Positions 42,401 through 49,635 of a DNA stretch of 64,000 bases are shown here, piece after piece. How positions within the stretch are numbered: position 1 is the stretch's first letter; each line of letters begins with the position of its first letter. The DNA is taken from assembly GCA_934572535.1 (NCBI GenBank), contig CAKTLJ010000009.1:1-64000 (forward strand), written 5' to 3'. The notes below the pieces were generated by a model. The model saw only the letters and a program-made list of their open reading frames with translations, had not been told where the DNA came from and did no database searches. The position numbers and the translations under genes are program-made. Source of the DNA: an uncultured Eubacteriales bacterium (lineage in GTDB: Bacteria > Bacillota > Clostridia > Oscillospirales > Oscillospiraceae).

Positions 42401-42561
42401 AGCAGACCGAGGGCCAGCCCGGGCGGGCTTGCGGGTTCGCGGTCGTGCAGCCACAACAGCAGGAGGTTGGCGACGAAGCAGAGCGCCAGCAGGCTCACGG
42501 TGCGGAAGAGGCGGATCGTCCGCTGCCGTCGATCGTCTTTTGTTTTCTTGATCCGGTTCAT
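39466..42561 (-). CDS. Hybrid sensor histidine kinase with receiver and HPt domains
   Basis: A 1031-residue kinase. Two membrane helices near the N-terminus (about 17-35 and 45-65) are followed by PAS-like sensor regions (about 80-500) and a coiled linker. HisKA carries its His in NMSHDIRTPLNAILGMSELG and is followed by a HATPase (IMNLGSNAVKYTS, MEDTGAGI, GTGLGLPICQSL). The receiver is VLVVDDQPLNLKV with phospho-Asp in FMDHMMPDMDG. The C-terminal HPt has its His in EVHGLKSGARWIG. This is a full internal phosphorelay. ATG 42561 has GGAGG eight bases upstream. No response regulator is adjacent, so its output partner is elsewhere. Confidence 0.92.
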   Translation of the reverse strand: MNRIKKTKDDRRQRTIRLFRTVSLLALCFVANLLLLWLHDREPASPPGLALGLLVLLYVVATVAVLLHQFMREQTAQDKLDQAVARNNSLINATLPGTNLQVFELLSSGELRLLSPETGQGQELKSTLFPTTKDLLAYLNCSGQWDAAFRAALEQAALGQDSELEFQTMDQEETWIQVRLEPQGDREQAEAIGTIRVVTQEVQERYRQEAVDKLLERMMEGTVAGLEISLENDTWRMLWGWEAYDHLIRADGTPLSYTEFVHQQIAPTVHPKDREAYLQAMDRKALLGAFLTGTTERFLDYRVKTKESPGYDWHASELYLFRDTATRQVKANYLIRQASEYRKNQLEERRRLEEKEHTLLLRAKKLVESEEELDFVHVIANYYQGIYVVDLKEDQTRAIQVPDYFADLLAQADGSLLRTMDIYIQELMAPEYVPAFRKLIQYDNLRTALEEKGQVEMTFQKLDGSWLAMRILPMPGYWEQEPKTLWIFEDETLTVNLRKEEEKARVTAQAAEAASQAKSQFLANMSHDIRTPLNAILGMSELGLREEGVEEKDNCFRDIRGSGRILLENINSILDLSKIEAGKMSIVPESYHILSVLHDVITVLRMRAQEKKLEFLAQVDETIPATLFGDDVNISHIIMNLGSNAVKYTSTGTVTLAVSWEPEGEDGVLVIHMEDTGAGIRAEDIPYIFRSYDRLERGPNRHIEGTGLGLPICQSLAELMNGQLGVESTYGQGSDFWVRLPQKVIDPTPCGPYRGDQRTESDRYYNSFTAPEGAVLVVDDQPLNLKVCQGLLRPYEMEVYTARSGQEAIRKITQVWPDVVFMDHMMPDMDGVEATRRIRAMGQKDPYFTVLPIIALTANAMKGMKEFFLANGFNDYISKPVELDALDNALVAWIPEDKQKAPVRPVTTRKQEPVPEDLAGLKGVDVAQGMRYCGTAEVYRKTLSLFRDQIPGKLRRIQETLQGEAWEDYAIEVHGLKSGARWIGAMALGDQAERLEMAARSGDLEQVAEETPVLLEDYQALQAALADLQDA

Positions 42562-42606
42562 GGGGAAGACCTCCAAACGGGGGAAGAATGTGGGGGCCGC
42601 CGCCCC

Positions 42607-42813
42607 TTACTCCACGGCCTTGACGGTATAACCGGCGTCGGTGACAGCCTGGGTCAGGGCCTCTCCGGTGACGGAGGCGGGGCAGTCCACGGTGGCCGTC
42701 CCGGCCTCCAGGTCCACCTGGGCGGTGACGCCGGGGATGGCGTTCAGGGCCTTCTCCACGTGGGCTTTGCAGTGCATACACATCATGCCTTCGATCGTCA
42801 TGGTCTTATTCAT
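42607..42813 (-). other. copZ: Possible internally initiated CopZ chaperone inside copA
   Basis: In frame within copA, ATG 42813 is preceded by AAAGGAG at about nine bases (42822-42828), a full ribosome binding site where a linker-coding sequence has no need of one. Translation from here gives a 68-residue protein with GMMCMHC and the usual ferredoxin-like heavy-metal fold, exactly the size of CopZ. One gene could thus give both the exporter and a free copper chaperone. Inferred; no experimental support here. Confidence 0.5.
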
Positions 42814-45102
42814 GGTTGGTTCTCCTTTCGGTTCCGGTAAATTGCTTTCGTTGCCTTTTGCGGGCCGCGCGCTGGCCTCTTGGTAGGGAGAGAAGCCGTT
42901 GAGCCGCAGGGCGTTGGTCACCACGCAGACGCTGGAGAGCGACATGGCCGCCGCCGCGAGCATGGGGTTCAGGGTAAGGCCAAGCCCCACCAGCACCCCC
43001 GCCGCGATGGGGATGCCGATGATGTTGTAGAAAAAGGCCCAGAAGAGGTTTTGCTTGATGTTCCGCATCACCTGGCGGGAGAGGCGGATGGAGGCGGGGA
43101 CGTCCTCCAGGGTGGATTTTAGCAGGACCACGTCGGCGGCGTCCAGGGCCACGTCGGCCCCGGCCCCGATGGCGATGCCCACCTGCGCCCGGGTGAGGGC
43201 GGGGGCGTCGTTGATGCCGTCCCCCACCATAGCCACAGGCCCCTGCTCCGACAGGCGGCGGACCTGCTCCTCCTTCTCCTGGGGCAGGACCTGGGCGATC
43301 ACGGTCTCGATGCCCACCTGCGCGGCCACCGCTTTGGCGGTGGCTTCCTGGTCGCCGGTGAGAAGGACGGGGGTGACCGCCAGTGCCTTCAATTCGGCGA
43401 TGGCGTCGGCGGATTCGGGGCGGATGGCATCGGCCACGGCGATGAGCCCCAGCAGCTTGCCGTCAGCGGCGAAGTAGAGGGGGGTCTTGCCCTGGCGGGC
43501 CAAGGCTTCGCCACGCGCCGTCCAGACCGGGTCCGGCAGGCCCTGGTCGGCCAGCAGGTCTGCCTTGCCGCCCAGCAGGGCCTTGCCCTGGACGCGACCT
43601 CGAACGCCGCTGCCCGGCAGGGCGGCGAAGTCGGCAGCTGCGGGGAGGGTCAGCCCCCGGTCAAGGGCGCAGGCGTGGACGGCCCGGGCCAGGGGATGCT
43701 CGCTCTGGGCCTCCAGGGCGGCGGCCAGGGTGAGCAGCGCGGCCTCGGAGACGCCCTCGGCCGGGAGGAGGTCGGTGACGGCGGGTTCCCCCTTGGTGAC
43801 GGTGCCGGTCTTGTCCAGGACCACGGTCCGGACCTTCCCGGTGGCCTCCAGGCTTGCGGCGGTTTTGAAGAGGATGCCCGCCTTGGCCCCCACGCCGCTG
43901 CCCACCATGATGGCCACGGGGGTGGCCAGACCCAGGGAGCAGGGGCAGGAGATCACCAGCACGCTGACCGCCCGGGCCACGGCGAAGCCCAGGCTCTCGC
44001 CCAGGGCCAGCCACACCAGCGCGGTGACCAAGGCGATGGCCAGCACCACCGGCACGAAGACGCCGGAAACCTTGTCGGCCAGCCGGGCGATGGGGGCCTT
44101 GGTGGCAGCGGCCTCCTCCACCAGCTTGATGATGCGGCGGAGGGTGGTGTCCTCGCCCACCCGCAGCGTGCGGACGGTCAAGGATCCGCTCTGGTTCAGG
44201 GTCGCGGCGGTGACGGGGTCCCCGGGGGCCTTGTCCACGGGCAGGCTCTCGCCGGTGAGGGCGGCCTCGTTCACGGCGCTCTGGCCGGAGACCACCTCCC
44301 CGTCCACGGGGATGCTCTCCCCGGGGCGGACCAGCACCAGATCCCCCGGGCGGACCGCCTCGGCGGGGACCTCCACCGGCTGGCCATCCTGCCAGAGGGT
44401 GGCTTTTTTCGGGGCCAGATCCAGGAGGGCGCGGATGGCGTTGGTGGTCTTGCCCTTGCTGTAGGCCTCCAGCAGCTTGCCCACGGTGATGAGGGTCAAG
44501 ATCATGGCGGCGCTCTCGAAATAATACCCGACGTGGGCGGCGGTGTGGGATTCGTCGAGGACCAGGAAGAGCTGACCCACGCTGTAGGCAAAGGAGGCCG
44601 CCGCGCCCATGGCCACCAGGGTGTCCATGTTGGGGGCCTTCCTGAGCAGGCCGCCGAAGCCGTTGACGAAGAATTTCTGGTTCACCACCATCACCAGCCC
44701 GGCCAGCAGCAGCTCATACAGTCCGGCGGCGGCAGGGTGCTCCAGCCGGGCGGGGACCGGCCACCCGGCCATGCTGTGCCCCATGGAGACGTACAGCAGG
44801 GGAAGCAGCAGGCAGAGGCTGACGATCAGCCGCAGGCGGACGGACTTCCACGCCTCGGCGTCCTCTGGGGGAGCTGCGTCGGGCGCAGTCGGTCCCGCGT
44901 CTGCCGGAGACGCGCCGTAGCCGGCCGCCTGGACGGCCTGGCAGATGGCTGTGGGGGTGGCGGGGGCGGCGTATTCCACCCCCATCGAGTTGGTCAGCAG
45001 GCTCACCGCCACGGACTCCACCCCGGGCAGGGCGGAGACGACCTGCTCCACCCGGGCGGAGCAGGCGGCGCAGCTCATGCCGGTCACATGGAAACGCTCC
45101 AT
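42607..45102 (-). CDS. copA: Copper-exporting P1B ATPase fused to a C-terminal CopZ-like domain
   Basis: An 831-residue Cu+ ATPase. An N-terminal heavy-metal domain has GMSCAAC (8-14). The actuator has [10 protein letters not shown], the transport site is ISCPCSLG (Cys386-Pro-Cys388), the phosphorylation site is VLDKTGT (Asp430) and the hinge is [13 protein letters not shown]. After the last helices and a linker, residues 764-831 form a second heavy-metal domain, [20 protein letters not shown], normally a separate chaperone (CopZ) or an N-terminal repeat. The usual promoter and operator lie upstream (45152-45202). Full length for the ATPase plus one extra domain. Confidence 0.94.
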   Translation of the reverse strand: MERFHVTGMSCAACSARVEQVVSALPGVESVAVSLLTNSMGVEYAAPATPTAICQAVQAAGYGASPADAGPTAPDAAPPEDAEAWKSVRLRLIVSLCLLLPLLYVSMGHSMAGWPVPARLEHPAAAGLYELLLAGLVMVVNQKFFVNGFGGLLRKAPNMDTLVAMGAAASFAYSVGQLFLVLDESHTAAHVGYYFESAAMILTLITVGKLLEAYSKGKTTNAIRALLDLAPKKATLWQDGQPVEVPAEAVRPGDLVLVRPGESIPVDGEVVSGQSAVNEAALTGESLPVDKAPGDPVTAATLNQSGSLTVRTLRVGEDTTLRRIIKLVEEAAATKAPIARLADKVSGVFVPVVLAIALVTALVWLALGESLGFAVARAVSVLVISCPCSLGLATPVAIMVGSGVGAKAGILFKTAASLEATGKVRTVVLDKTGTVTKGEPAVTDLLPAEGVSEAALLTLAAALEAQSEHPLARAVHACALDRGLTLPAAADFAALPGSGVRGRVQGKALLGGKADLLADQGLPDPVWTARGEALARQGKTPLYFAADGKLLGLIAVADAIRPESADAIAELKALAVTPVLLTGDQEATAKAVAAQVGIETVIAQVLPQEKEEQVRRLSEQGPVAMVGDGINDAPALTRAQVGIAIGAGADVALDAADVVLLKSTLEDVPASIRLSRQVMRNIKQNLFWAFFYNIIGIPIAAGVLVGLGLTLNPMLAAAAMSLSSVCVVTNALRLNGFSPYQEASARPAKGNESNLPEPKGEPTMNKTMTIEGMMCMHCKAHVEKALNAIPGVTAQVDLEAGTATVDCPASVTGEALTQAVTDAGYTVKAVE

Positions 45103-45151
45103 GGTGACCCCTCCTTTCCGGAAAAACAGGCCGAGGCCTGTCGGATTATGA

Positions 45152-45165
45152 TTAGCTTTTGCTAA
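45152..45165. promoter_or_regulatory. Palindrome TTAGC-TTTT-GCTAA in the copA leader
   Basis: Perfect 5-bp arms with 4-base spacer, located 9-22 bases downstream of the copA -10 box, around and after the transcription start. A plausible copper-repressor site; the repressor is not in this window. Confidence 0.4.
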
Positions 45166-45173
45166 CTATCCGG

Positions 45174-45202
45174 AGTTTATTCCCTTCTGCCGAACTTGTC
45201 AA
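45174..45202 (-). promoter_or_regulatory. Promoter of copA
   Basis: Minus strand TTGACA (45202-45197), 17 bases, TAAACT (45179-45174). Confidence 0.75.
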
Positions 45203-45296
45203 GAAGATTTAAGCCATTTCATGGGCCGTTCGTCCTGGGCAGACCGGTCCCGGCAGGGCAGAGAGCTTGGCCAGGATGGGGGCAGGGGACGGTTGC

Positions 45297-45659
45297 TCAA
45301 GGGTCGCGCTTGCGGTCCTCTGCCCGCTGGCAGTCGGCGGCCTGCTGATAGGCCTCGCCCCACTGGTACATGGCCTGGAGGACGGGCGCCAGGGCCTGGC
45401 CCAGTTGGGTCAGCTGGTATTCCACCCTGGGCGGGGCGGCGTTCACCACCGAGCGGGTGATGAGGCCGTCCTGCTCCAGGGAGCGCAGGCGTTGGGAGAG
45501 CATCTTGTCGCTGATGGAGCCGATGCCTTTTTTCAGTTGGCTGAACCGGCGGCTCTGGCCTTCTGCCAGGACCAGCTCCCGGATCACCAGGGCCTTCCAC
45601 TTTTCCCCGATGAGGGCCATGGTGCTCTCGATGGGGCAGGCGGGCAGATCGGTCCGCAT
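45297..45659 (-). CDS. HxlR-family transcriptional regulator
   Basis: A 120-residue winged-helix regulator: CPIESTMALIGEKWKALVIREL, FSQLKKGIGSISDKMLSQRL and the LEQDGLITR wing of HxlR/YodB/HypR-type proteins. The N-terminal Cys (CPIE) is the redox or electrophile sensor Cys of several members. GGAGG lies nine bases before ATG 45659. It is upstream of copA on the same strand with a 195-base gap, so it is likely autonomous. The gap of 45103-45296 contains the copA promoter and operator only. Confidence 0.87.
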   Translation of the reverse strand: MRTDLPACPIESTMALIGEKWKALVIRELVLAEGQSRRFSQLKKGIGSISDKMLSQRLRSLEQDGLITRSVVNAAPPRVEYQLTQLGQALAPVLQAMYQWGEAYQQAADCQRAEDRKRDP

Positions 45660-45681
45660 AAACGCTCACCTCCGGGTAGTT

Positions 45682-45694
45682 ACTTTCCAAAAGT
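45682..45694. promoter_or_regulatory. Possible HxlR operator
   Basis: ACTTTCCAAAAGT upstream of the hxlR-type gene: ACTTT and AAAGT arms around a 3-base centre, in an AT-rich stretch resembling the imperfect palindromes used by this family. Confidence 0.35.
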
Positions 45695-45737
45695 TAGTAT
45701 ACCAGGAATGGCGGAGATTGCAACCCCCGGAAAAAAA

Positions 45738-45769
45738 GAACCCACCTCTGGTGTTCCAGAGGCGGGTTC
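45738..45769 (-). terminator. Terminator of rny
   Basis: GAACCCACCTCTGG (45738-45751) pairs with CCAGAGGCGGGTTC (45756-45769), one mismatch. On the minus strand a seven-T run follows (45737-45731). Confidence 0.85.
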
Positions 45770-45776
45770 CAATGCA

Positions 45777-47324
45777 TTATTTCGCGTATTCCACGATCTT
45801 GACTTCCCGCAGCAGATGGACCTTGATCTGACCGGGGTATTCCAGTTCGTTTTCGATGCGCTTGGCGATCTCCCGGGCCAGCAGGGTCATTTCGTCCTCG
45901 CTGACCAGCTCGGGCTTTACGATGATGCGCACCTCGCGACCGGCCTGGATGGCGTAGGATTTGTCCACGCCCCGGAAGGAAGAGGTGACCTCCTCCAGCT
46001 TTTCCAGGCGCTTGATGTAGGTCTCCAGGTTTTCCCGCCGGGCGCCGGGTCGGGCGGCGGAAATGGCGTCGGCCGCCTGGACCAGGCAGGCGATGACGGT
46101 CTGGGGCTCCACGTCGTTGTGGTGGGCATGGATGGCATGGACCACGTCCTTGCTCTCCTTGTACTTTCGGGCCAGCTCCACGCCGATGGTGACGTGGGAG
46201 CCTTCAACCTCGTGGTCCACGGCCTTGCCCAGGTCGTGGAGGAGACCGGCCCGCTTGGCGGTGGCCACGTCCTCGCCGATCTCGGCGGCCATGAGGCCGG
46301 CCAGCTGGGCGACCTCGATGGAGTGGTTGTAGACGTTCTGGCCGTAGCTGGTGCGGTACTTCATGCGGCCGATGAGCTTGATGAGCTCGGGATGCAGGCC
46401 CATGACGTTGGTTTCCAGCACGGCCCGTTCGCCCTCGGCCTTGATGGTGGCGTCCACCTCGCGCTTGGCGCTCTCCACCATTTCCTCGATGCGGGCGGGG
46501 TGGATGCGGCCGTCCAGGATGAGCTTCTCCAGGGCCAGCCGGGCGATCTCCCGGCGGACGGGGTCGAAGCAGGAGACGGTGATGGCCTCGGGGGTATCGT
46601 CGATGATGAGGTCCACGCCGGTGAGGGTCTCCAGGGTGCGGATGTTCCGACCCTCGCGGCCGATGATGCGGCCTTTCATCTCGTCGTTGGGCAGGGGGAC
46701 CACGGATACGGTGGCCTCGGCCACGTGATCGGCGGCGCAGCGCTGGATGGCCAGGCCCACGATCTCCTTGGCCTTGGCGTCAGCTTCCTCCTTGAAGCGG
46801 GCCTCGACCTCCTTGATCTTCATGGCGGCCTCGTGGGTACACTCGGTCTCCAGCTTGGAGATCAGGTAAGCCTTGGCCTCTTCGGCGGTGTAGCCGGAGA
46901 TCCGTTCCAGGGTCTCCATCTGTTCGGCCTGGAGCTTGGCCACTTTGGCGCGGGTCTCCTCCAGGTTGGCCAGACGGGCGTTGTAGGATTCCTCTTTGCG
47001 CTCCACGTTTTCGGTCTTGCGCTCCAGGGTCTCCTCCTTCTGCTGGAGACGGCGCTCCTGCTCTTGCAGGGCGGAGCGGCGTTCCTTTTCTTCTTTCTCG
47101 TAGTTGGTCCGTTCAGCGAGGATCTTCTCCTTGGCCTCCACCATTGCTTCGCGCTTTTTGCTCTCCGCGCCTTTGATGGCCTCGTTGATGATCCGCTTGG
47201 CCTCTTCCTCGGCGCTGATGATCTCTTTTTCCGCGACCTTTTTGCGGTAGAGGACGCCCGAGGGGATACCTATCACAAGCGCGACCACAAAGGCGATCAC
47301 GCCGGTCAGGATATAGGGCAGCAT
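45777..47324 (-). CDS. rny: Ribonuclease Y
   Basis: A 515-residue membrane-anchored endoribonuclease that starts mRNA decay in Firmicutes. It has an N-terminal helix (about 4-24), a long charged coiled coil (about 30-190), a KH domain with [12 protein letters not shown] and an HD domain with [12 protein letters not shown] (His-Asp). ATG 47324 (MLPYILTGV) is chosen because it gives the usual length and puts the membrane helix at the start; its GGAGG is rather far (14 bases), so an upstream GTG or ATG cannot be excluded. Confidence 0.93.
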   Translation of the reverse strand: MLPYILTGVIAFVVALVIGIPSGVLYRKKVAEKEIISAEEEAKRIINEAIKGAESKKREAMVEAKEKILAERTNYEKEEKERRSALQEQERRLQQKEETLERKTENVERKEESYNARLANLEETRAKVAKLQAEQMETLERISGYTAEEAKAYLISKLETECTHEAAMKIKEVEARFKEEADAKAKEIVGLAIQRCAADHVAEATVSVVPLPNDEMKGRIIGREGRNIRTLETLTGVDLIIDDTPEAITVSCFDPVRREIARLALEKLILDGRIHPARIEEMVESAKREVDATIKAEGERAVLETNVMGLHPELIKLIGRMKYRTSYGQNVYNHSIEVAQLAGLMAAEIGEDVATAKRAGLLHDLGKAVDHEVEGSHVTIGVELARKYKESKDVVHAIHAHHNDVEPQTVIACLVQAADAISAARPGARRENLETYIKRLEKLEEVTSSFRGVDKSYAIQAGREVRIIVKPELVSEDEMTLLAREIAKRIENELEYPGQIKVHLLREVKIVEYAK

Positions 47325-47485
47325 ATTGTCAGGACACACCTCCAGTTCTCTGAAATTTCGCATAAAATTGCGGGAACAAAAGCGCCCGGTGTGTAAGCAG
47401 GCGGTCCCGCAGGAAACAGATGGTCGGCCCCGGTGCTGACGGGGATCGTCAGCTGCCGCCACATCTGCATATTTATACTGATTTT

Positions 47486-47514
47486 ATTTTAATAGGCAAA
47501 TGCCGCTCTGTCAA
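47486..47514 (-). promoter_or_regulatory. Promoter of rny
   Basis: Minus strand TTGACA (47514-47509), 17 bases, TAAAAT (47491-47486), leaving a leader of about 155 bases rich in short hairpins. Confidence 0.75.
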
Positions 47515-47560
47515 GGATATTCGTGCCGGGCGGGAAAATTCTTCCCAGGAAAAACAAAGC

Positions 47561-47585
47561 CCCATCCAGCCGCATAGGATGGGGA
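47561..47585. terminator. Hairpin upstream of the ferritin-like gene
   Basis: CCCCATCC and GGATGGGG arms with a 9-base loop. On the minus strand it is followed by CTTTGTTTTT, so it resembles a minus-strand terminator although no minus gene ends here. It could alternatively be a leader element for the plus-strand gene, whose AAAAGGAGG follows at about 47592-47600. Confidence 0.4.
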
Positions 47586-47607
47586 AACGGAAAAGGAGGT
47601 ACTTGTT

Positions 47608-48276
47608 ATGGACGAGAGCACGGGAACTCTGCCGAAGGAATTGGCGGAGGAACGGAACGCCGTTTTCGAGCGGGTCTGGAAGCGGGTGATGGAGGGCCGG
47701 ACGGACACCGAGGGCAGCCCCATCGTCTGGGGCGAGGCGCACACCGCCGGGGAGGGCGAGGCCTGCGACACCCTCCAGGAGGAGGCTGCCGCCCTTCTGC
47801 CCCTGGGCAGCCAGCAGACGCAGGGGGAGCGGAGCCACAGCGATTTTCCCCAGGGCCAGGTGGGCTTTCTGGGGGAGAACTGCCTGGACTGCGTCCCCCT
47901 GCTCCAGGAGATGATCCGCCGCGAGCTGGCCGACTGGCGGGAATATCAGACCCTGGCCCGCCGGGTGGGCGGCCACCAGGCCAAGGCCTTTCAGGCCCTG
48001 GCCAACGAAGAGAAGCGCCATGCCAAGCGGCTCAGCGCGGCCTACTTCCTGATCTCCGGCGTGCGCTACTGGCCGGAGGGGGAGAAGGTCACGCCGCCCA
48101 CATCGTACTTAGGGGCGCTGCGCCGCCGGTTCGGTGCGGAGCAGGCGGGGATGGCGGCCTACCTGGCCGGTGCGGAAGCCGCCTCGGACCCCTGCCTGCG
48201 CCAGCTCTTCCTGGACCACGCCAGGGAGGAGTGGGACCACGCCTGCCGCATCCGAACCATGGTGGAGAACGCCTGA
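47608..48276 (+). CDS. Ferritin-like di-iron domain protein
   Basis: A 222-residue protein. Residues 1-85 are acidic and unrecognised. From about 95 on there is a four-helix ferritin-like bundle with two ExxH sites (EEKRHAKRL and EEWDHACRI) and the matching Glu residues in LQEMIRRELADWREYQ and FGAEQAG, as in rubrerythrin-type proteins. No rubredoxin CxxC pair is present, so it is not a classic rubrerythrin. Roles in peroxide or iron handling are typical of the family; the exact one is unknown. A very good ribosome site (AAAAGGAGG) precedes ATG 47608. Confidence 0.72.
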   Translation: MDESTGTLPKELAEERNAVFERVWKRVMEGRTDTEGSPIVWGEAHTAGEGEACDTLQEEAAALLPLGSQQTQGERSHSDFPQGQVGFLGENCLDCVPLLQEMIRRELADWREYQTLARRVGGHQAKAFQALANEEKRHAKRLSAAYFLISGVRYWPEGEKVTPPTSYLGALRRRFGAEQAGMAAYLAGAEAASDPCLRQLFLDHAREEWDHACRIRTMVENA

Positions 48277-48286
48277 GCGCGCGGAC

Positions 48287-48715
48287 TCACACGCGCTTTA
48301 CATTCTCCGAGATGTCCGTCAGGGCCTTGGAGACCTCCATCTCGAACTTGCCGCACTTGGCCAGATCGCCCAGGGAGACCAACCCCACCACCCGGCCGTC
48401 CTCCACCACCGGCAGCCGCCGGACCTGCTGGATGGCCATGATCTGGGCGGCCTGACGGACGTCGTCCGCCGGGGAGAGGGCCTTGGGGTGGCGGGTCATG
48501 ATGGCCTTCACCGGGATCTGGCTGGGGTCATCCTCCGGGGCCACGCACCGGAGGATGATGTCCCGGTCGGTGACGATGCCCTGGAGGCGACCGTTGGTCG
48601 AGCAGACCGGCAGGGCCCCTACGTTGTGCCGGGCCAGCAGCCGGGCGGCAAGGGCCGCGCTCTCGGTGGGGTCGATGGTGACGATGTTCTGGTTCATCAC
48701 GTCGCGTACTTGCAA
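48287..48715 (-). CDS. CBS-domain pair protein
   Basis: A 142-residue protein of two CBS domains (VRDVMNQNIVTIDPTESAALA, VKAIMTRHPKALSPADDVRQAA), which bind adenine nucleotides and act as energy sensors. The start is set at TTG 48715, giving the familiar opening MQVRDVM, since GAGGTGG (48722-48728) lies six to seven bases upstream. The longer frame to 48751 has no ribosome site. Unusually, this ribosome site is the 3' arm of the upstream gene's terminator hairpin. The target protein is unknown. Confidence 0.82.
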   Translation of the reverse strand: MQVRDVMNQNIVTIDPTESAALAARLLARHNVGALPVCSTNGRLQGIVTDRDIILRCVAPEDDPSQIPVKAIMTRHPKALSPADDVRQAAQIMAIQQVRRLPVVEDGRVVGLVSLGDLAKCGKFEMEVSKALTDISENVKRV

Positions 48716-48765
48716 AAAAAACCACCTCGCTTTTCTCCATAGTCTGGACAAAAGGGGAGGTGGTT
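48714..48765 (-). terminator. Terminator of queG overlapping the CBS gene ribosome site
   Basis: Minus strand AACCACCTC (48765-48757) pairs with GAGGTGGTT (48728-48720), extended by TTTT/AAAA further in, followed by a run of T (48719-48714). The right arm contains the GAGGTGG ribosome site of the CBS gene, and the T-run reaches its TTG start. Confidence 0.75.
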
Positions 48766-48774
48766 ATACCTGTC

Positions 48775-49608
48775 CTACCGGGGAGGCTTCTCCCGCAGCG
48801 TCAGGTTCCGCTTCAGGGGGCCGATGCCCCGCCAGGCGAAGGCCCTGTGGGCGTAGCGCTTCCGAAAGGCCTTGTTGCTCAAGCCCTCCAGGTCCGCCAA
48901 GGTCAGGGAGGGGAGCAGGTCCTCCCGAAACTCCGGCAGGGGAGACAGGGCCGCGTTCCGGTTCCAGGGGCAGGCCCGCTGGCAGAGGTCGCAGCCCCAG
49001 ATCGTGGGGCTTTGGCGGATCTGGTTTTCCACAGCCTGGGGAAGTGCCCCCTTCCGCTGGGTCAGCTCCGACAGACAGTGCTCCACGTTGCAGCCGTTTT
49101 CGCGCAAGGCCCCCGTGGGGCAGGCCTTGCGGCAGGCGCCGCAGTGCTCGGGGCAGAGCGTTCCCACGGTGGGTCCCGTGGAGTCCAGCGCCAGGTCGGT
49201 CAAAATGGTCCCCAGGAAGACATAAGAGCCGTAGGGGGGCACGATGCGCAGGCCGTGACGGCCCCGGTGGCCCACGCCCGCCAGCTCCGCCGCTGCCAGC
49301 TCAGGGACCGGGGAGTTGTCCGCCCCGGCCACAAAGGTGCGGTCGGGGTGCCGCTGGCGCAGGCCCTCGCAGACCTGCTCCAGCCGACGGGCCAGGACCC
49401 GGTGGTAGTCCTCGCCCCGGCAGTAGAGGGAGAGGTTGCCGGGTTCCTCCCCGGCGTAATAGGGGAAGGCGGCCACCAAAACGGTGGCCGCGCCGGGGCA
49501 GAGGGCGTCAAGCTTTACCCCGGCCTCTTCCGTCAGGAAAGACTGGAGGCCGCTCAGTGCTGCGGCGCCCCACGCCGCCGCACCGGCGGCCATCCAGAGT
49601 TCATCCAT
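48775..49608 (-). CDS. Epoxyqueuosine reductase-like double [4Fe-4S] protein (short form)
   Basis: A 277-residue protein of the QueG family. It has the N-terminal DUF1730-like part (VLVAAFPYYAGEEPGNLSLY, RGEDYHRVL), GADNSPVPELAAAELAG, then the two ferredoxin-type motifs CPEHCGACRKACPTGAL and CDLCQRACPWN. QueG reduces epoxyqueuosine in tRNA using cobalamin; full-length proteins are about 350-380 residues with a C-terminal HEAT-like tRNA-binding part, which is absent here. It may be a streamlined QueG or a paralogue with another substrate. No queuosine genes are nearby. Confidence 0.8.
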   Translation of the reverse strand: MDELWMAAGAAAWGAAALSGLQSFLTEEAGVKLDALCPGAATVLVAAFPYYAGEEPGNLSLYCRGEDYHRVLARRLEQVCEGLRQRHPDRTFVAGADNSPVPELAAAELAGVGHRGRHGLRIVPPYGSYVFLGTILTDLALDSTGPTVGTLCPEHCGACRKACPTGALRENGCNVEHCLSELTQRKGALPQAVENQIRQSPTIWGCDLCQRACPWNRNAALSPLPEFREDLLPSLTLADLEGLSNKAFRKRYAHRAFAWRGIGPLKRNLTLREKPPR

Positions 49609-49635
49609 ACTGATTTTCTTGCGGGAAAAAGGGAC

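Noticed and set aside
39382..42840. 1152-codon open frame on the plus strand opposite the hybrid kinase
   Set aside because: It is the GC-rich mirror of the kinase gene: repetitive Gly/Val/Leu/His composition, no domain and no ribosome site. The same holds for the long frames at 23705-26551 (-), 48760-51888 (+), 60807-63965 (-) and 20472-22637 (-).
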